NCBI GenBank assembly: GCA_937960795.1
Contig: CALGPA010000017.1
Span: forward strand, 1-10,388
Length of the DNA: 10,388 nt
Direction of reading: 5' to 3'
From: an uncultured bacterium
GTDB lineage: Bacteria; Cloacimonadota; Cloacimonadia; Cloacimonadales; Cloacimonadaceae
Shown: positions 6,071 to 10,388 of the stretch, piece after piece
How positions within the stretch are numbered: the stretch's first letter is position 1
How the letters are laid out: every line of letters begins with the position of its first letter
Position numbers and translations under genes: made by a program
The notes under the pieces: generated by a model
Databases searched by the model: none
What the model saw: the letters and a program-made list of their open reading frames with translations, nothing else
What the model was told of the DNA's origin: nothing

Positions 6071-6875
6071 AATCCAGCTGAAGCAACCTAAGCTGTTTTC
6101 CCACAATGATTGCCAGAGTGTCACGCGAGATGGTCATGATCTTTGCATCACCGGTGACCGGCAGCCAAGCGGCACTCATTTTGCTGACCAGGGCTTCGTT
6201 GGAAAGCCCGATAGCATTGTTGTATTGATCATACACGATCTGCCCTGTGTCCGTGGAGATGAATTGTCCGAGGCTGGAAAAGAGAGCGCTTTGATCCTTG
6301 CTTCTGTCATAGGCAAGCACAAAATCCCGATTTGCGTAGAGCTGATCCACGCGCTCCAACTGAAAGCGCCCAAAGCGATACAGCTCGCTGCCATCCAGAA
6401 GGTTGAAAGATATGATCTCGGTCGTGGCGGCGTCATAGATAAAGACGTTTTGCTCGTTTCCCAAAGCAAGTTTTTGGGGTTGCTGCACATAATTTAGCTC
6501 CATTCGGGAAAGATACTTCCCGTCTGAATTGAAGCGCTTGATCTGCTTAGCAGCGCCATCCAGGGCATAGATGCTGCCATCGGGACCCATGGTGATATCT
6601 GCCAGAGCCATAAAGTTTGTGTTTCCCGTGCCCAATCCGCCGATGATATTGGGCTGTTTATCACCCTTTCTGATCAGGATTTGGTGGGCGTCTGGATTCA
6701 TGGCAAAGACGGTCTTGGCGGAGGGATAATAATATGCCTTACTGATCTGCTCGTCAAATTCGACCGTCTCGGTAAGGCGAAAGTTCACGACCTCCATCGG
6801 AGGCATTTTCTTGTTTGAGGAGCAGGCCGCAAGCAGCACTAGCATCACCATCATGAGTAACTTAAGTCTTTTCAT
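6054..6875 (-). CDS. Lipoprotein with beta-propeller (NHL-like) repeats
   Basis: A 273-residue predicted lipoprotein of unknown function. The N-terminus has Lys-Arg, a hydrophobic core and a lipobox (LLAAC) with the modified cysteine at 18. Ser at +2 argues for outer-membrane location under the E. coli sorting rule. The rest looks like short beta-propeller blades. The clearest is a NHL-like repeat at about 92-125 (DITMGPDGSIYALD, then QIKRFNSDGKYLSRM). Similar 'x-F-x-x-D/L-G-x-x' turns recur near 155-170 and 198-212. No catalytic residues stand out; binding or scaffold roles are plausible for such folds. The ATG at 6875 is one base after the recJ stop, with AGGAG six bases upstream inside recJ. 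It lies directly before lnt, whose enzyme should acylate it. Confidence 0.85.
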   Translation of the reverse strand: MKRLKLLMMVMLVLLAACSSNKKMPPMEVVNFRLTETVEFDEQISKAYYYPSAKTVFAMNPDAHQILIRKGDKQPNIIGGLGTGNTNFMALADITMGPDGSIYALDGAAKQIKRFNSDGKYLSRMELNYVQQPQKLALGNEQNVFIYDAATTEIISFNLLDGSELYRFGRFQLERVDQLYANRDFVLAYDRSKDQSALFSSLGQFISTDTGQIVYDQYNNAIGLSNEALVSKMSAAWLPVTGDAKIMTISRDTLAIIVGKQLRLLQLDYAPVY

Positions 6876-6876
6876 A

Positions 6877-8598
6877 TCATACTCCTATGATCTTAAGATC
6901 CCTTAGTTTCCCTTGGATGCTGGTCTTGTTTCCAAAGCGATTGTATTCCAAGGTATATGCGATATTGATAATGCTATTCTTTTTTAGCATGGTGAGATAA
7001 TCTCCCAGATTGTAGCCGATGAGATCCAGGCTGACCCCATCTTTGACCACCTTGAGCTTGAGGTGATTGCGTCCGACGTTGTAGGGATAATTGGCGATGG
7101 TGACCTCTTGGGTCATGAAGCTAGGACGGTGGTTTCCGGGTCCAAAGGGAGCGAACAGCTCGATGGCATTCAGGAGATAATCGTTGACGTCATAGAGCTC
7201 GATTTCGTGATCAATAGTCAGTGGTGGTTGGATCTGCTCAAGCTGCAGGTGATCTGCCACATAGCGCGCCAATTCGTTCTCAAAACGATCAATATACTCC
7301 TGATAGATGGTCATGCCGACCGCGTATTTATGGCCGCCAAAGCTGTGAAGATTGTGCTCTATATGCTGCAGTGCCGAGAAGAGATCAAAATCCGCAACCG
7401 ATCTTCCGGAGCCGCTGCCAAAGCCATCTTTGAAGGATATCATGATCACTGGACGGTAATACTTTTCCACTAGTTTTGATGCCACGATGCCGATCACGCC
7501 TTGGTGCCAGTCGTCGGAAGACACGACCATGCAGGGGGTATCCGATAAGTTCTTATACTTCTTTTCGATGATCTCACATGCCTCATAGAAGGTCTTTTGA
7601 TCTTCCTGTTGGCGCAATGAGTTGTCTCGCTCGATCATCTCAGCCAGCTCAATGCTGCGGCTCTCATTTGTCGAGATTAAAAGCTCCACGGCGATCGCGG
7701 CAGAGCCCATTCTCCCCGCGGCGTTGATCCGAGGGGCGATGCCAAAGACGATGTCGGTGGTATCAAGATTCTTGTGATCCAAGCCACATAGCTGAATAAG
7801 CGCGTTCAGCCCGAGATTCTTCATCTCGATGAGGTGCTGCAAACCGATGGAGGCAAAGATGCGATTCTCTCCGACTAATGGGACTATGTCTGCGATCGTC
7901 CCGACTGCCACGAGATCCATATATTTAAGGACGTTTTCCGTGTCGTTGATGCCCATCACCTGATACAGAGCCATGAGCAGCTTATATGCCACGCCCACTC
8001 CTGCCAGATGACCAAAGGGATATTTGCACCCGGGCAGCTTGGGATTGATGATCGCCAAAGCGGGGGGCAATTCTGCTTTGGGATTGTGATGATCTGTGAT
8101 GATGATGTCCATGCCCATATCTTTGAGGGCGTGGATCTCTTCGAGGGCATTCACACCGCAATCCACGCTGATGATCAGGCTCGTCCCGGTATCCCGGATC
8201 TGCTGGAGGCTGCTCAGGGACAGGCCATATCCATCTATCATCCGGTGGGGAATGTAAAAATCGATGTTTGCTCCGATGCGCTTGAGCCCCAGATACAAGA
8301 GCGCTGTGGCGGTGGTGCCATCCACATCATAATCCCCATAGATGGTGATCATCTCTGAGTCTTTGATGGCTTTGATGATGCGATCCACAGCTATTTGCAT
8401 GTCTTCAAACAAAAAGGGATCTTCAAGGTTTAGCAGGTTTGGATTGAAGAATTCCTCAATCTCCTTTTCGCTGCGCAAGCCTCTCCGATATAGCAATTCT
8501 GCTATCATATCAGGTGCTTTCAGCTCGGCACTTAGTTCTTCTACAGCCTTTCTTTCCTCCGCATTAAGACCCGGTGGGATGAGCCACTTTTTGTCCAT
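6877..8598 (-). CDS. recJ: Single-stranded-DNA-specific exonuclease RecJ
   Basis: A 573-residue DHH-family 5'-to-3' single-strand DNA exonuclease, acting in recombination and mismatch or base-excision repair. Motifs are in the expected order: GDYDVDG (88-94), ISVDCG (143-148), ITDHHNP (167-173), HLAGVGVAYK (197-206), GTIADIVPL (233-241), APRINAAGRMGSA (288-300), then the DHHA1 region with WHQGVIGIVASKL (364-376), SGRSV (397-401) and SFGGHKYAVGM (419-429). A C-terminal OB-like domain completes it. The length is that of typical RecJ (about 560-580) and no metal ligand appears missing. The ATG at 8598 follows AAGGA spaced six bases away. It is the first gene of the seven-gene minus-strand run; a weak promoter-like pair lies upstream. 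Confidence 0.96.
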   Translation of the reverse strand: MDKKWLIPPGLNAEERKAVEELSAELKAPDMIAELLYRRGLRSEKEIEEFFNPNLLNLEDPFLFEDMQIAVDRIIKAIKDSEMITIYGDYDVDGTTATALLYLGLKRIGANIDFYIPHRMIDGYGLSLSSLQQIRDTGTSLIISVDCGVNALEEIHALKDMGMDIIITDHHNPKAELPPALAIINPKLPGCKYPFGHLAGVGVAYKLLMALYQVMGINDTENVLKYMDLVAVGTIADIVPLVGENRIFASIGLQHLIEMKNLGLNALIQLCGLDHKNLDTTDIVFGIAPRINAAGRMGSAAIAVELLISTNESRSIELAEMIERDNSLRQQEDQKTFYEACEIIEKKYKNLSDTPCMVVSSDDWHQGVIGIVASKLVEKYYRPVIMISFKDGFGSGSGRSVADFDLFSALQHIEHNLHSFGGHKYAVGMTIYQEYIDRFENELARYVADHLQLEQIQPPLTIDHEIELYDVNDYLLNAIELFAPFGPGNHRPSFMTQEVTIANYPYNVGRNHLKLKVVKDGVSLDLIGYNLGDYLTMLKKNSIINIAYTLEYNRFGNKTSIQGKLRDLKIIGV

Positions 8599-8619
8599 GC
8601 TTTATCCTTTATATTCATA

Positions 8620-8650
8620 TTTATAATCCGGTTAAGCCAAGCATTTACAA
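8620..8650 (-). promoter_or_regulatory. Weak promoter candidate for the recJ operon
   Basis: On the minus strand TTGTAA (8645-8650) and TATAAA (8620-8625) resemble -35 and -10 boxes, but the 19-base spacing is longer than ideal. It lies 22 bases before the recJ ATG, and AAGGA sits between. The surrounding sequence is AT-rich and other pairings are possible, so this is tentative. Confidence 0.3.
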
Positions 8651-8753
8651 CGCCTTATCTGATCTCACTCAAAGCTATTCTTGGCGCAGACGCGTATATT
8701 TAGCTCAGCAAATGCAGCTTATTCAATAGCTGAAATCTTGTAAAGTATTTATT

Positions 8754-8768
8754 TGATCTCACAGATCA
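8754..8768. promoter_or_regulatory. Palindrome TGATCT-CAC-AGATCA in the divergent region
   Basis: A perfect 6-3-6 inverted repeat between recJ (minus) and the small membrane protein gene (plus). Its left part plus spacer, TGATCTCAC, also occurs at 8660-8668, 94 bases away. A second, weaker dyad (CAGCT-N8-AGCTG) lies at 8715-8732. The rest of the region 8599-8837 is AT-rich with no gene. The palindrome could be an operator for either divergent unit, but no clear plus-strand promoter boxes were found around it. Confidence 0.35.
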
Positions 8769-8837
8769 GAGCAGGATTATGCTTGCCAGAATGCCCGAAA
8801 GATGATTTGTGGATCAAAAAGAAAAATGGGAAATCAT

Positions 8838-9191
8838 ATGATCATCATCGCAGAATTGCTCTTGGCTGGGACTCTCTTTTGGAGCTTGCTTGGCGGGTTT
8901 ATCGCTTTGAACTTGCTCGACGCACATTCCACCTACTTGGTGATGCGTCCCCATCACTTTCAGCGAGAACGCAATCCCATCGCCAGATTTGTCTTCAAAA
9001 AGTTGGGCATTCCCCGCGGGATCATCATCTTCAAGACCGTCCTCTTGGCAATCCTCATCCCCGCCATGGGCTTCTATGGTGGACATGATCTTCTCACGAT
9101 CAACATCGTCTTGATCGTCAGTAATTTAGTCTTTTGCTTGGTGGTCATTCACAATTATCGTATCTACAGACGCTATTGTAGAAGGAGTTAA
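8838..9191 (+). CDS. Small membrane protein, DUF5658-like
   Basis: A 117-residue inner-membrane protein of unknown function. Three hydrophobic segments are seen at about 4-26, 61-80 and 87-106. It ends in a basic tail (YRIYRRYCRRS), which suggests a cytoplasmic C-terminus. Between segments one and two lie two striking motifs, NLLDAHSTYL (25-34) and ERNPIARF (44-51). This N-x-x-D ... E-x-NP-x-A-R-x arrangement resembles the DUF5658 group of small membrane proteins, from memory. I chose the ATG at 8838 because the first membrane segment begins there and a partial ribosome site (GGGA) is seven bases upstream. In-frame ATGs at 8826 and 8802 give 4 or 12 extra residues and cannot be excluded. The stop is one base before the patatin gene, so the two are cotranscribed. 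Confidence 0.75.
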   Translation: MIIIAELLLAGTLFWSLLGGFIALNLLDAHSTYLVMRPHHFQRERNPIARFVFKKLGIPRGIIIFKTVLLAILIPAMGFYGGHDLLTINIVLIVSNLVFCLVVIHNYRIYRRYCRRS

Positions 9192-9192
9192 C

Positions 9193-10059
9193 ATGAAAAA
9201 AGCGCGTTTGATCCTGGGCGGAGGCTCTGCATATGGGCTTGCTCACATAGGTGTCATCGAGGCTGTCAGCCGGGAATATGAGGTTTCCGGGATCGTGGGA
9301 ACTTCGATGGGCGCGATCATCGGTGCCTGCCTAGCTTGCGGAATTCGCCCCAAAGAAATGCTGGATTTGGCAGCTGATGTCTCTACACTGGAGCTCTTCA
9401 ATCCCCTCACTCTGGATTTTTCCCGCAGCGGTATCTTCGACGGGAAGGGCATCACAAAGCTTTTTGCCGAATGGACAGATTCGCGTGAGATCGAAAGCGC
9501 GGAGATCCCCTATATATCTGTGGCATTTGATCTTCGGCGCCAATATACCATTCTCATCAACAAAGGTCATTTCTCAGAAGCCATGCGCGCCTCCAGCTCG
9601 CTGCCCTTCATCTTTGCGCCACAGGAAATGGGCGACTATCTCTTTGTCGATGGGGGAGTCTCCCATCCTTTGCCCCTGGCGTTTGCGAACAAAGTGCCGG
9701 GGGAGATCACCATCGCGGTGAACGTCTTGCCGCCTGTCTCACCAAAAGCGGAATTCTATGAAGAGACAGACAAAACAGACAAGGAAAAGCTCAATAGATA
9801 TGAGATCTTCCTGCAATCCCTGATGCACAACCAAGGTTTCATGGCGATCCAATCCATTGTTCAATACAAACCGGATATCATCATCGATGCCCATCACCCG
9901 GACTTGAGCTTCACGGATCTTAGAAAAGCTGAAGACTTTTATAAACATGGCTATAAGGCCGCTAAGGAAGCTCTTAAGAAATATCAAGACCCGGGATTTG
10001 CGAAACTTCTCAGAGAAAACTATGAGAAGATACTACAGAGGATCGTAACTAAAAAATAG
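9193..10059 (+). CDS. Patatin-like phospholipase
   Basis: A 288-residue cytoplasmic or peripheral serine hydrolase of the bacterial patatin family (RssA-like), expected to cleave acyl esters of phospholipids. The Ser-Asp dyad is intact: Ser38 in GTSMG (the nucleophile elbow, GxSxG) and Asp153 in VDGG. The glycine-rich oxyanion loop at 9-15 reads GGGSAYG instead of the common GGGGARG, followed by LAHIGV. The Ser-Leu-Pro-Phe stretch at 135-139 is also typical. A lysine-rich C-terminal tail (about 180-288) is largely helical and has no clear domain match. No signal peptide is present. The ATG at 9193 has AAGGAG five bases upstream, inside the end of the membrane protein gene. The pairing suggests a membrane-lipid role, by inference; the substrate is not known. 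Confidence 0.92.
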   Translation: MKKARLILGGGSAYGLAHIGVIEAVSREYEVSGIVGTSMGAIIGACLACGIRPKEMLDLAADVSTLELFNPLTLDFSRSGIFDGKGITKLFAEWTDSREIESAEIPYISVAFDLRRQYTILINKGHFSEAMRASSSLPFIFAPQEMGDYLFVDGGVSHPLPLAFANKVPGEITIAVNVLPPVSPKAEFYEETDKTDKEKLNRYEIFLQSLMHNQGFMAIQSIVQYKPDIIIDAHHPDLSFTDLRKAEDFYKHGYKAAKEALKKYQDPGFAKLLRENYEKILQRIVTKK

Positions 10060-10091
10060 ATGAAAATGGGTCATTAAACGGAGAGATCTGA

Positions 10092-10118
10092 TTTTGCCTT
10101 TTGGGAAAAAGAGCAAAA
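10092..10118. other. Hairpin downstream of the patatin gene
   Basis: TTTTGC (10092-10097) pairs with GCAAAA (10113-10118), and CTTTT (10098-10102) pairs with AAAAG (10107-10111), leaving a 4-nt GGGA loop and one bulged A at 10112. This makes an 11-bp stem 33 bases past the patatin stop. On the plus strand the 3' arm is A-rich and no T-tract follows. It is therefore not a standard intrinsic terminator, though it may form an mRNA 3' end. Confidence 0.35.
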
Positions 10119-10163
10119 AACAGGCTCGTAAGTGCTTGCAAAATATGGGCTGCTCATGCCTCC

Positions 10164-10202
10164 CTCACCGGTCGCTCACCGGTCGAGCGTGCAAGCGGTG
10201 AG
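10164..10202. repeat. 11-bp tandem duplication with inverted repeat
   Basis: CTCACCGGTCG occurs twice head to tail (10164-10174 and 10175-10185). The second copy starts with CTCACCG, which pairs perfectly with CGGTGAG at 10196-10202 across a 14-base loop. The ACCGGT in each copy is itself palindromic. The GC content is visibly higher than the surrounding AT-rich sequence. Confidence 0.8.
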
Positions 10203-10221
10203 AAAATAAGGACTTAGAGAG

Positions 10222-10277
10222 TTCTTAGTTCGTAGTTCTTAGTTCTTAGTTCTTAGTTCTTAGTTCTTAGTTCTTAG
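10222..10277. repeat. Eight-copy tandem heptamer TTCTTAG
   Basis: Eight head-to-tail copies of the 7-bp unit TTCTTAG fill 56 bases. Seven are identical; the second (10229-10235) reads TTCGTAG. There are no spacers between units, so it is a simple tandem repeat rather than a CRISPR array. It lies in non-coding sequence and is likely to vary in copy number between strains. Confidence 0.95.
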
Positions 10278-10304
10278 TTGGCGCGGCAAATCGAATGAAC
10301 AATC

Positions 10305-10325
10305 TACGATTTACGATGTAGAATT
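10305..10325. repeat. Degenerate 7-bp-period array (TACGATT)
   Basis: Three consecutive heptamers TACGATT, TACGATG and TAGAATT. The first two differ at one base and the third at two or more. Like the TTCTTAG array nearby, the period is seven. The outer bases TCTAC and GTAGA (10303-10307 and 10318-10322 region) also form a short inverted repeat. Confidence 0.55.
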
Positions 10326-10340
10326 AGGGTGCTGGATTTG

Positions 10341-10354
10341 CGGGTTACGGGTTA
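10341..10354. repeat. Two-copy heptamer CGGGTTA
   Basis: CGGGTTA occurs twice head to tail. On its own a two-copy heptamer could be chance. It is listed because it is the third 7-bp-period array within about 130 bases. Confidence 0.5.
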
Positions 10355-10366
10355 TGCGGCTAATGA

Positions 10367-10379
10367 GTGCCGTAGGCAC
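10367..10379. repeat. Palindrome GTGCC-GTA-GGCAC
   Basis: A perfect 5-bp inverted repeat with a 3-base centre at the window edge. It may be part of a dispersed intergenic repeat that continues beyond the window, which cannot be checked here. There is no T-tract on the plus strand beyond a short TATTTTA. Confidence 0.45.
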
Positions 10380-10388
10380 GCTATTTTA

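Larger units (their letters stand above)
10060..10388. other. Gene-free repeat-rich intergenic stretch
   Basis: No coding frame with a ribosome site or recognisable product is seen in these 329 bases. The stretch holds an A/T-armed hairpin at 10092-10118, an 11-bp duplication with an overlapping inverted repeat (10164-10202), and three arrays of 7-bp period (10222-10277, 10305-10325, 10341-10354). A small palindrome lies at 10367-10379. No classic terminator with a T-tract was found after the patatin stop. Confidence 0.7.

Noticed and set aside
6071..6124. GTG start at 6124 for the N-acyltransferase
   Set aside because: It would overlap the lipoprotein gene by 71 bases and add residues before the typical first membrane segment; the ATG at 6070 fits better, though neither has a strong ribosome site.
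10092..10118. Intrinsic terminator for the patatin gene
   Set aside because: The stem is good but the 3' arm is A-rich and is not followed by T's on the plus strand.
10222..10277. CRISPR array
   Set aside because: Units are 7 bp and directly adjacent with no spacers; no cas genes in the window.

Overview
The window reads as chromosomal core sequence of an anaerobic or microaerophilic bacterium with two membranes. A superoxide and peroxide reduction operon based on desulfoferrodoxin, rubrerythrin and rubredoxin is typical of anaerobes. An apolipoprotein N-acyltransferase beside a lipoprotein with a Ser at +2 points to an outer membrane. The gene mix and short-period intergenic repeats remind me of Cloacimonadota-like or related uncultured lineages, but that placement is a low-confidence inference.

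Layout. Positions 68-1744 (minus strand) hold an oxygen-defence group in the order desulfoferrodoxin, rubrerythrin, rubredoxin, then a stand-alone ferritin-like diiron protein. A strong 9-bp-stem hairpin separates the last two genes. A good sigma-70-type promoter lies just upstream of desulfoferrodoxin, and an exact 8-8-8 inverted repeat covers its -10 box. This looks like a dedicated repressor site. Positions 1877-8598 (minus strand) hold a tight seven-gene run: recJ, a lipoprotein gene, lnt, a MerR-type regulator, glyQ, a poorly known nucleotidyltransferase-like protein and an N-formylglutamate amidohydrolase family protein. Most joints overlap by a few bases or are nearly abutting, so the run is probably one translationally coupled transcript. 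It mixes DNA repair, lipoprotein maturation and tRNA charging. The GlyRS beta subunit gene (glyS) is not next to glyQ.

Positions 8599-8837 are a divergent intergenic region. From there two plus-strand genes run to 10059: a small membrane protein resembling the DUF5658 group and a patatin-like phospholipase. The last 329 bases carry no gene. They hold a dense patchwork of short repeats: eight copies of a 7-bp unit, two more short arrays that also have a 7-bp period, an 11-bp duplication and small palindromes.

How the genes work together. Desulfoferrodoxin reduces superoxide to hydrogen peroxide, rubrerythrin reduces the peroxide to water, and rubredoxin can feed electrons to both. The lipoprotein encoded just before lnt is itself a likely Lnt substrate. 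I saw no convincing new defence or mobile system. The observations most worth following are the operator on the dfx promoter, the glyQ-only arrangement with two coupled odd genes, and the 7-bp-period repeat patch.
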